Assembly: GCA_016293435.1 (NCBI GenBank)
Contig: JAEDEG010000049.1
Span: 1 to 18,303, forward strand
Origin: Clostridia bacterium
GTDB lineage: Bacteria > Bacillota > Clostridia > UMGS1810
Length of the DNA: 18,303 bases
Reading direction: 5' to 3'
Part shown: positions 1-5,433 of the stretch, one piece after another
Layout of the letters: each line of letters opens with the position of its first letter
How positions within the stretch are numbered: position 1 is the first letter of the stretch
Notes under the pieces: generated by a model
What the model was told of the DNA's origin: nothing
Databases searched by the model: none
The model's input: the letters and a program-made list of their open reading frames with translations, nothing else
Position numbers and translations under genes: made by a program

Positions 1-449
1 AAAATCTGTTTTGGGCATTTATCTATAATATTATCGGTATTCCTTTGGCAGCCGGTATATTTATCAGTGTGCTCGGTTGGCAGTTAAACCCCATGTTTGC
101 AGCGGCGGCAATGAGTTTGTCAAGCTTCAGCGTAGTTGCCAACGCACTGCGATTAAATTTCTTTAGGATGCATGATTCAAAACGGGATCACAAAATCAAG
201 AATAAATTAAAAACGAAAACCGAAAAGGAGACAAAAACAATGAAAAAGACACTAAAAATTGAAGGTATGATGTGCGGACATTGTGAGATGCACATAAAAA
301 AAGCTATCGAAGCACTTGACGGCGTGAAAACGGCCGAAGTCAGCCACAAGACCGGAGCTGCCGTTGTAACGCTGGATAAAGATATTTCGGATGGTGTTTT
401 GAAACAGGCTGTTGTCGATCAGGGCTATCAGGTAACTGACATTCAATAA
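1..449 (+). CDS. copA: Copper-translocating P-type ATPase (CopA), C-terminal part, with appended metal-binding domain; 5' truncated by window edge
   Basis: Frame 3 is open from the first bases and begins with the last membrane helices of a P1B ATPase: a hydrophobic stretch with the order NPMFAAAAMSLSSFSVV, NALRL, then N and F. This is the characteristic end of the CopA family, which exports Cu(I) across the cytoplasmic membrane. After about residue 55 of the visible part the frame continues through a Lys/Glu-rich hydrophilic linker of roughly 30 residues into a complete heavy-metal-associated domain with the Cu(I) motif GMMCGHC. Most CopA proteins carry such domains at the N-terminus, which lies outside the window, so a C-terminal copy is less usual though known in clostridia. 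There is no stop codon between the two parts. The gene ends at a TAA followed by a terminator. Confidence 0.88.
   Translation, partial: NLFWAFIYNIIGIPLAAGIFISVLGWQLNPMFAAAAMSLSSFSVVANALRLNFFRMHDSKRDHKIKNKLKTKTEKETKTMKKTLKIEGMMCGHCEMHIKKAIEALDGVKTAEVSHKTGAAVVTLDKDISDGVLKQAVVDQGYQVTDIQ
240..449 (+). CDS. copZ: CopZ-like copper chaperone domain, nested in frame within copA
   Basis: An ATG at 240 lies in the same frame as the ATPase and is preceded by AAGGAG at 225-230, nine bases upstream, a good ribosome binding site. Starting here gives about 69 residues: one heavy-metal-associated fold with GMMCGHC near residues 10-16, the two Cys binding Cu(I). The rest matches the usual CopZ pattern, with A-E-V-S-H followed by V-V-T-L-D and an ending around Q-G-Y. 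A free CopZ carries cytoplasmic copper to the ATPase. The site suggests the cell makes both the fused domain and a separate small chaperone from one gene. Internal initiation is inferred, not shown; the domain may function only as the ATPase tail. Confidence 0.6.
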   Translation: MKKTLKIEGMMCGHCEMHIKKAIEALDGVKTAEVSHKTGAAVVTLDKDISDGVLKQAVVDQGYQVTDIQ

Positions 450-471
450 TCTATCTATACCGCATAAAAAT

Positions 472-513
472 AGGCACCGACGCGGATGAAAAGCCGACAG
501 GTGCCTGTTTTTT
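472..513 (+). terminator. Rho-independent terminator of the copA gene
   Basis: AGGCACC (472-478) pairs with GGTGCCT (500-506), a perfect 7-bp stem with a 21-base loop region, followed by a run of T at 508-513. It lies 23 bases after the copA stop. Confidence 0.85.
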
Positions 514-520
514 ATATAAG

Positions 521-665
521 CTAACTGATTTTAAGAATCGTCTTACCCTTAGAGCCTCCGCCCGCAACCTTTGCAAGTGCTTGATTTACTTTGGATAAAT
601 CATATATCTTATCTACTAGAAGTCCCAATTTTTCTATCCTGAAGCATATCCGAAATTCTTTTTAG
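521..665 (-). pseudogene. Frameshifted C-terminal remnant of a medium-chain dehydrogenase/quinone oxidoreductase
   Basis: Read on the minus strand, the last 30 or so codons before a TAG at 521-523 give VDKIYDLSKVNQALAKV followed by a Gly-rich turn and KGKTILKIS. This is the standard ending of zinc-type alcohol dehydrogenase / NADPH:quinone oxidoreductase (MDR) proteins. Just upstream the preceding family segment (LKRISDMLQDRK) is in a different frame. The two join if one base is added or removed in the T5 run at 629-633, giving a continuous DRKLGLLVDKIYD. No catalytic or nucleotide-binding domain of the family is recognisable further upstream. This is a decayed 3' end, not a functional gene. 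Confidence 0.6.
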
Positions 666-896
666 TCCGGCTCCGCCGGCTTTTTTGTATGGACGGTTAC
701 CCGGAATAGAATCAACAGCTTCTGTTTTGTCTGCTATTCGCTGTGCAAACTCTGTCAGCATCGGCTTGATGTGATGTCCAACAATACACCGGTCGTTGGG
801 GTTTTGGTGAATATCTAAAAGATGAATTTTATTTTCTTTTGTAACAGCTTGATAAATTTGCAGCAGAGTTAGCTTATGGAGAGCAACGATAAGAGA
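666..896 (-). pseudogene. Unrecognised minus-strand coding remnant upstream of the dehydrogenase fragment
   Basis: The minus-strand frame stays open from about 896 down to the frameshift near 630. It reads like protein: HKLTLLQIYQAVTKEN, then LLDIHQNPNDRCIVGHHIKP, then LTEFAQRIADKTEAVDSIPG. I do not recognise the family. It may be the body of the same decayed dehydrogenase gene or an unrelated fragment fused to it by deletion. No ribosome binding site or convincing start lies at its upstream end, where a stop at 897-899 interrupts the frame. Confidence 0.3.
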
Positions 897-1179
897 TTAC
901 AACGGAACTTCAGTGCCAACCTACACAAGTGTTACTGGAACGAGCCTAATAGGAACACAAACACTTTCAGATGGAACTCTGGTATATAGATATCACTATG
1001 ATTCAGCAGATACAGTCAGTAAATATTGGCAAACCCTCTCTGATTATGGATGGTCATTTTTTTACGGTGATGACGAATCTATATACAGTATATTTGAATC
1101 CTCATTTTTCAAGGGGAATAAGTTTGTTATTGTAGATGTAATTCTAAATTTAAACGAAGTTTGGATTACATGTAACTAA
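856..1179 (+). pseudogene. Truncated 3' fragment of a gene of unknown function (possibly a secreted clostridial protein)
   Basis: Frame 1 is open from 853 to a TAA at 1177-1179. The recognisable protein part starts around NGTSVPTYTSVTGT near 900 and continues through YRYHYDSADTVSKYWQTL and YGWSFFYGDDES to the stop, about 90 residues rich in Tyr, Ser and Thr. A GTG at 913 is the first possible start, but it has no ribosome binding site, and protein-like sequence appears to begin before it, so the N-terminus seems to be missing. The pattern of a short proline-threonine entry followed by Y-x-Y and a final beta-strand region resembles uncharacterised clostridial domains. I cannot assign a function. 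Confidence 0.4.
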
Positions 1180-1222
1180 GAAAAATAGCTAAATTATCCC
1201 ATATATTAAATTCTTGTCAGAA

Positions 1223-1274
1223 AGAAGCCTTTCAAACCCAAGTGTATCATGGGTTTGAGGGGCTTCTGTTTTTT
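1223..1274 (+). terminator. Strong Rho-independent terminator after the truncated gene
   Basis: An 18-bp stem (1223-1240 with 1250-1267, two G-T wobbles, otherwise perfect) is followed by a T run at 1269-1274. It isolates the downstream capsid module from upstream transcription. Confidence 0.88.
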
Positions 1275-1457
1275 CGTTTTTCCTTTCCCTCACACTAAAA
1301 AAAATAATATAAAATAAACTTGTAAGCTTTGGTCAGGCAAAATAAAAGTTACCCTACACAATACCCAAACACAATACCCAAAGTCCCGACCAAAGAATAC
1401 TGACACCGGGAAAGACCGAGACATGACACTTCGCAAAGGCGAAAGAAAGGAAGTAAA
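1275..1457 (+). promoter_or_regulatory. Leader region of the capsid module with a 13-bp tandem repeat and a flanking inverted repeat
   Basis: This 183-bp gene-free stretch holds a possible -10 (TATAAA, 1308-1313) with only a poor -35 (TTCCCT, 1285-1290). Downstream are two tandem copies of ACACAATACCCAA (1356-1381), enclosed by CTTTGGTC (1327-1334) and GACCAAAG (1388-1395). A small hairpin, TTCGC-AAAG-GCGAA, lies just before the ribosome binding site AAGGAAG (1447-1453). The promoter call is weak; the repeats are seen directly. Confidence 0.4.
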
Positions 1458-2279
1458 ATGAAAAAATTAAAAGAGCAGGAAAAAGAGAAGCTTTTGTCTT
1501 CAGAGGAGGCAGAAGCCGACAAGGCCAAAGAAGCCAAAAAGACTGACGCTCAGTCGGAGGAAAAGAACGATAAGTATGCCGAGTTTGAAAAACTCATCAA
1601 AGGCGAATTTAAGGAGCAGTTTGAACAGAGAATTAAAGAAATTATAAAAAGAAGATTTAAAGAGAGCTCCGAGTCAAGCTCACCAAATACGCAAAATGAT
1701 GAAATAATGAGTATGCTTATGATGAAATACGGCATCAAGGACAACAATTTGGAAATGCTTACAAAAGCAATCGAATCTGACGACGGCTACATCCAAAATG
1801 AAGCCGAAAAAAGCGGAATCGATACCGAAACCCTCAAAAGAATAAAGCAGCTTGAATACGAAAACGAAATGATCAAAAACAAAATGAAAGAGGAAAAAGA
1901 AGCTCTAAAAATGCAGGAAACCGTAAAAGCATGGATGAAGGACGGCGAATTTCTCAAAGAGCAGTATCCCGATTTTGATTTAAGTGTTGAAGCTGAAAAC
2001 CCCGATTTTGTAAATCTTTTGAAGGGTGGTGCAAATCTTAAAAACGCATATCTTGCCCTCCACCACGATGAAATAGTAAAGGCTCTGGTAGAAAAGGCGG
2101 CCGCAGAGGCTCAAACTCAAACTGCAGACTCCATAAGAGCCAGAAGCCTGAGACCTCTCGAGAACGGAATGTCGGGCAAGAGCACGGCGCTTTTTAAGAC
2201 CGATGTATCAAAGCTCACTCCCGAGCAGCGTGCCGAAATAGCGCGCAGAGCTGCAAGAGGAGAAAAAATCAGTTTTTAA
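1458..2279 (+). CDS. Phage capsid assembly scaffold-like protein
   Basis: The protein has 273 residues, is very rich in Lys and Glu, and is predicted mostly helical and coiled-coil (residues 1-70 and about 125-160). The C-terminal third resembles scaffold proteins encoded just before the major capsid gene in phages of Bacillota: a segment NLKNAYLALHHDEIVKAL near residues 194-211 and a final SKLTPEQRAEIARRAARGEK motif. Scaffold proteins guide assembly of the capsid shell and leave or are degraded before DNA packaging. The start is supported by AAGGAAG four bases upstream. It lies 19 bases before the capsid gene, the usual scaffold-capsid order. The frame is intact. The assignment rests on composition, the C-terminal pattern and position; no enzyme motif is present. 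Confidence 0.7.
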   Translation: MKKLKEQEKEKLLSSEEAEADKAKEAKKTDAQSEEKNDKYAEFEKLIKGEFKEQFEQRIKEIIKRRFKESSESSSPNTQNDEIMSMLMMKYGIKDNNLEMLTKAIESDDGYIQNEAEKSGIDTETLKRIKQLEYENEMIKNKMKEEKEALKMQETVKAWMKDGEFLKEQYPDFDLSVEAENPDFVNLLKGGANLKNAYLALHHDEIVKALVEKAAAEAQTQTADSIRARSLRPLENGMSGKSTALFKTDVSKLTPEQRAEIARRAARGEKISF

Positions 2280-2298
2280 GAAAGGAAAATAAATAATT

Positions 2299-3273
2299 AT
2301 GATTTTAGATTTAACATTGTTTGACGCAAATCCCAATACCAACACAACTGCCGATGCGGGGCTTTCTGCTGAGATGAGAACCTACTACAGCGACTATCTC
2401 ATCGACAATGCAAAACCCAATCTTGTGCACGACCAGTTCGGTCAAAAGCATGCCATTCCCACAAACGGCGGCAAAACCATTCAATTTAGAAAGTTTATGC
2501 CTTTTTCTAAGGCTACAACTCCCCTCACAGAGGGAATTACACCCGATGGCGGTTCGCTCTCTGTGACCAATGTAACAGCAACCGTTGACCAATACGGCTA
2601 TTATGTTACAATTTCGGACATGCTCATGCTCACCGCAATTGACAACACTCTTGTTGAAACCACAAAGCTTCTCGGTGCTCAGGCAGGCTCTACTCTCGAC
2701 ACCATCACAAGAGAAGTGTTAAACGGCGGTACAAGCGTTATGTATGCCGGCGGAAAGGAATCAAGAGATGCCATCACAGCTAATGACAAGCTTACCGTTG
2801 ACGATATTTTCAAGGCGGCAAGATTTCTCAAAACTCAAAACACTCCCAAAATCAACGGCAGCTATGTTGCTATCATTCACCCCGACGTTGCCTACGACCT
2901 TATGAGAGATAATGAATGGATTGATGTGCACAAATACAGTGCCACAGCCGAAATTTTTGAAGGCGAAATCGGCAAGCTCGGCGGTGTACGCTTTGTAGAA
3001 AGCACCGAAGCAAAAATCTTTGCAGATTCGGGTGCCGAAGGCAGAGATGTATATTCTACTTTAGTGCTGGGTGCCAATGCCTACGGCGTGACAGAGGTTA
3101 CCGGCGGCGGTCTTGAGCACATTGTAAAGCAGCTTGGCTCAGGAGGAACTGCCGACCCTCTCAACCAGAGAGCAACAGCCGGCTGGAAAGGTACAAAAAC
3201 CGCAGAAAGGCTTGTTGAAAACTATATGATCAGAATTGAAAGCGCTTCAAGCTTTGAAGGGGGAAGCAACTGA
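2299..3273 (+). CDS. Major capsid protein, N4-gp56 family
   Basis: The protein has 324 residues, normal for the N4-gp56 family of HK97-fold phage major capsid proteins. Family features are the start MILDLTLFDANPNTNTT, the segment GGKTIQFRKFMPFSKATTPL with LTEGITPDG around residues 54-85, the helix region with STLDTITREVLNGG, and the later HPDVAYDLMRD and G-G-V-R-F-V-E-S. The protein would form the icosahedral shell. No protease gene lies beside it. The frame is complete, with no interruption and no codon usage obviously unlike its neighbours. A ribosome binding site AAGGAAA lies about a dozen bases upstream. In phages the gene normally sits amid portal, terminase and connector genes, which are absent here. 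Confidence 0.9.
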   Translation: MILDLTLFDANPNTNTTADAGLSAEMRTYYSDYLIDNAKPNLVHDQFGQKHAIPTNGGKTIQFRKFMPFSKATTPLTEGITPDGGSLSVTNVTATVDQYGYYVTISDMLMLTAIDNTLVETTKLLGAQAGSTLDTITREVLNGGTSVMYAGGKESRDAITANDKLTVDDIFKAARFLKTQNTPKINGSYVAIIHPDVAYDLMRDNEWIDVHKYSATAEIFEGEIGKLGGVRFVESTEAKIFADSGAEGRDVYSTLVLGANAYGVTEVTGGGLEHIVKQLGSGGTADPLNQRATAGWKGTKTAERLVENYMIRIESASSFEGGSN

Positions 3274-3289
3274 TAAATCATGATTTATC
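3272..3289. repeat. Perfect 18-bp palindrome after the capsid gene
   Basis: GATAAATCA is followed directly by its complement TGATTTATC, with no loop, overlapping the capsid stop codon. It may be a protein binding site or an mRNA processing signal; its function is unknown. Confidence 0.6.
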
Positions 3290-3327
3290 GGTGCTGAATC
3301 ATAATTAACGGAAAGGAATATTTTATT

Positions 3328-3597
3328 ATGGCAAAAACAGCAGAAACAAAAACCGCAAAAGACAGCAGCTATTACAACGAGCTTGTTGAGGTAAGACTAT
3401 TTAAAGACAATGACAAATACAAGGATGACGTGTTTGTGGCAGTAAACGGCGTGGGTATGATGGTTCCAAGAGGAAGGGATGTCAAAATTGCACGCAAATA
3501 TGCCATTGCCCTCAAAAACAGCGAGGCTCAAGACAGCTTTGCAGTGCAGCACGCAATGGAGCTTGCCAAAAATGCAAGTGCCGCTGAGCTTAACTAA
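3328..3597 (+). CDS. Small phage head-associated protein, unknown function
   Basis: This 89-residue protein follows the capsid gene after 54 bases, with a GGAAAGGA ribosome binding site. The central part, V-R-L-F-K-D-N-D-K-Y-K-D-D-V-F-V-A-V-N-G followed by a basic P-R-G-R-D-V, matches small proteins often encoded right after major capsid genes in phages and prophages of Bacillota. They are usually annotated as hypothetical or structural, and their role is not established. No membrane segment, signal peptide or metal motif is present. It is the last gene of the three-gene module. Confidence 0.65.
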   Translation: MAKTAETKTAKDSSYYNELVEVRLFKDNDKYKDDVFVAVNGVGMMVPRGRDVKIARKYAIALKNSEAQDSFAVQHAMELAKNASAAELN

Positions 3598-3615
3598 TCT
3601 GAAAATGCAAAAAAG

Positions 3616-3654
3616 AGAGTGCCGGCAGAAATTTTTTCTGCCGGTGCTCTTTTT
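3616..3654. terminator. Bidirectional terminator between the capsid module and the MocR gene
   Basis: A 16-bp stem (3616-3631 with 3635-3650, two wobble pairs) has a three-base loop. It is followed by T on the plus strand and, read from the other side, by a T run on the minus strand, so it can end both converging transcripts. Confidence 0.88.
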
Positions 3655-3663
3655 GCAAAAATA

Positions 3664-4749
3664 TCACAAGAGTTTTTTTCTTCGGTTTTTTCTCACGCGG
3701 TTTATATGTCTTTCAAAATCGCCGTTATTTATAAACTCGGCAAGAACATACTGCTCAAACATGGGCACGGTGCATGAATAAAAACCAAGCCTATCGGAAA
3801 AATCCTTGCATAGAGCTTCGGGCAAAACCATATACCCTATTCTCATTGAAGGGGCAATTGTCTGAGTAAAGGTATTGACATAAATAACACTGCGGGTAGG
3901 CTCGAGAGAAAAAACCGTATCTTCATGCTTTGTGGAAACAGTAAATTCCGATTCAAAATCGTCTTCTATAATTATTCCGTTTCGTTCAAGAGCCCACTCG
4001 ATATATTCATTCCGTTTTGAAGCGCTTGCCGTAACTCCGCTGGGGAAGCTGCGGTATGGTGTTATGTGAAGTACCGATGCCTGTGTGCGGGCAAGCTCGG
4101 AAGTGAGAATACCGTTTTTGCCAAGCTTTAGCAAATCGCACACTGCTCCGTTGGCACTGTATACCGAAATAATTTTTTCGTAGGACGGATTTTCTATTGC
4201 ATATATTCTGTCACGACCCAGAAGCTGAACTATAAGTCCGTAGAGATATTCCGCTCCCGATCCGATAACAATGCTGTCAGGTGACACCTCTATCCCCTTT
4301 GACCTTGCAAGGTAATCGGAAATTGCTCCCCTTAGCTCAAAACTTCCCGGATTTGGCGATTTTATGAGGATGCGCTCGCCGTATTTGGAAATAACGTTGC
4401 GCATGGTTTTGGCAAAAACCGAAAACGGAAATTCCTCCTCGCTTTGGCTGTAAGGTACAAAGGCAGTGCTGCTTGTCTGCTCTCGTTCCGAAACAGGGGC
4501 AAAATCCTCACAACGGTATGTAACAAAATATCCGCTTCGCTGTCTGGATTCGGCATAGCCCTCCTCACAAAGTATGCCATAGGTATGCTCCACGGTTATT
4601 ACGCTTGTGCCGGTTTCCTCTGAAAGAAGCCGTTTGGAGGGGAGCTTGTCACCGAATTTGTATACTGAATTTATAATATCGTGTCTCAGCTGATAGTATA
4701 GCTGCATATATGCGCTTTGATCTGATGTTTTGTCTACAAAGTATTTCAT
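3664..4749 (-). CDS. MocR/PdxR-type GntR regulator with aminotransferase-like domain, C-terminally truncated
   Basis: Residues 1-77 form a GntR winged helix: Q-L-Y-Y-Q-L-R-H-D-I near 16-25, KLPSKRLLSEE, the recognition helix near TSVITVEHTYGIL, then GYFVTY. After a linker comes a fold type I aminotransferase-like domain with VIGSGAEYLYGLI (161-173), IENPSYEKI, and IIIEDDFESEF (259-269). In the position of the PLP-binding lysine, where the family has a motif like TFSKTLAP, this protein has TFTQTIAP, so Gln296 (codon at 3862-3864) replaces Lys. The protein stops at 361 residues, right after the helix RHINRVRKNRRKK, whereas MocR proteins usually have about 90 more. Its gene diverges from an ECF transporter gene, its likely target. 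It may be a degenerate regulator or one that no longer uses a PLP aldimine. Confidence 0.82.
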   Translation of the reverse strand: MKYFVDKTSDQSAYMQLYYQLRHDIINSVYKFGDKLPSKRLLSEETGTSVITVEHTYGILCEEGYAESRQRSGYFVTYRCEDFAPVSEREQTSSTAFVPYSQSEEEFPFSVFAKTMRNVISKYGERILIKSPNPGSFELRGAISDYLARSKGIEVSPDSIVIGSGAEYLYGLIVQLLGRDRIYAIENPSYEKIISVYSANGAVCDLLKLGKNGILTSELARTQASVLHITPYRSFPSGVTASASKRNEYIEWALERNGIIIEDDFESEFTVSTKHEDTVFSLEPTRSVIYVNTFTQTIAPSMRIGYMVLPEALCKDFSDRLGFYSCTVPMFEQYVLAEFINNGDFERHINRVRKNRRKKLL

Positions 4750-4799
4750 CTGGTTATATAAAATTCTCCTCTTTTGGTAATTGCGATATGGTCAGATAT

Positions 4800-4828
4800 A
4801 TTATATAATAATTTTAACATTTTGTAAA
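4800..4828 (-). promoter_or_regulatory. Sigma-A promoter of the MocR gene
   Basis: On the minus strand, TTTACA (4823-4828) and TATAAT (4800-4805) are separated by 17 bases. The site overlaps the divergent promoter of the ECF gene, so one bound regulator could control both. Confidence 0.7.
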
Positions 4829-4841
4829 GCAAAATTATATT
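4814..4841 (+). promoter_or_regulatory. Candidate promoter of the ECF S-component gene
   Basis: TTAACA (4814-4819) and TATATT (4836-4841) are spaced 16 bases apart, 22 bases before the ATG. A GGAGG at 4851-4855 precedes the start. Confidence 0.45.
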
Positions 4842-4862
4842 ACTGTAAACGGAGGAATACAA

Positions 4863-5366
4863 ATGAATACTAAAACACAAAAAATTATACTTGCGGCAAT
4901 GTTTGCAGCACTTGCCTGCGTTGCAACGATGGTAATTAAAATTCCATCGCCTCTCGGAGGTTATATAAATCTCGGAGACTGCATTGTCCTGCTTGCGGGT
5001 TGGATGCTCTCGCCCATATATGGTCTGCTTGCAGCAGGTTTGGGCTCAGCTCTTGCGGATATTTTGTCGGGATATGCGGCATATGCTCCGATGACCTTTG
5101 TAATAAAGGCTCTTATGGCTGTGGCAGCATTTTTTATTTTTAAAGTATTGGACAAAAAAATCGGCAATACGGCTTCGAGAATAATCAGTGGCGCAGTCGC
5201 TGAGGTTATAATGGTTGCAGGCTACTTTGTGTGTGAGGGAATATTTATGTATGGCTTTGCGGCATCTGCAGTCAATATTCCTGCAAATGCAATACAGGGA
5301 GCTGCCGGTCTTATAATCGGTGTATTGCTTGCAAAAGTTTTTGAAAAGCACAAAATTGTGAAATAA
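4863..5366 (+). CDS. ECF transporter S component, vitamin type (substrate not certain; vitamin B6-like compound possible)
   Basis: This 167-residue membrane protein has about five or six hydrophobic helices. The first, ILAAMFAALACVATMVI (9-25), carries the alanine-rich small-residue pattern by which S components contact the shared EcfT subunit. The following GGYINLGDCIVLLAGW and YGLLAAGLGSALADILSG are typical of the PF12822-like S components. Such proteins bind a vitamin or precursor with high affinity and use EcfA/EcfA'/EcfT encoded elsewhere; none of those is in the window. The divergent MocR-type regulator, a class that includes the vitamin B6 regulator PdxR, suggests a pyridoxine-type substrate, but the sequence itself does not prove this. 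The ATG at 4863 has GGAGG seven bases upstream. Confidence 0.85.
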   Translation: MNTKTQKIILAAMFAALACVATMVIKIPSPLGGYINLGDCIVLLAGWMLSPIYGLLAAGLGSALADILSGYAAYAPMTFVIKALMAVAAFFIFKVLDKKIGNTASRIISGAVAEVIMVAGYFVCEGIFMYGFAASAVNIPANAIQGAAGLIIGVLLAKVFEKHKIVK

Positions 5367-5377
5367 ATCAGAATGTT

Positions 5378-5417
5378 AAAAGCAACGGTGTTTGAATGCC
5401 GTTGCTTTTGTGTTTTT
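5378..5417 (+). terminator. Terminator after the ECF gene
   Basis: AAAAGCAACGG (5378-5388) pairs perfectly with CCGTTGCTTTT (5399-5409), followed by a T-rich tail to 5417. Read from the minus strand it also lies just beyond the citrate synthase stop, though with a poorer T tail. Confidence 0.82.
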
Positions 5418-5433
5418 ACTTTTATGTTATCTT

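Noticed and set aside
1356..1381. Possible start of a CRISPR-like repeat array
   Set aside because: The two copies are directly adjacent with no spacers, and no further copies follow.
2299..3273. Encapsulin nanocompartment instead of a phage capsid
   Set aside because: The motifs are those of the N4-gp56 capsid family, a scaffold gene precedes it, and no cargo enzyme gene with a targeting peptide is adjacent.
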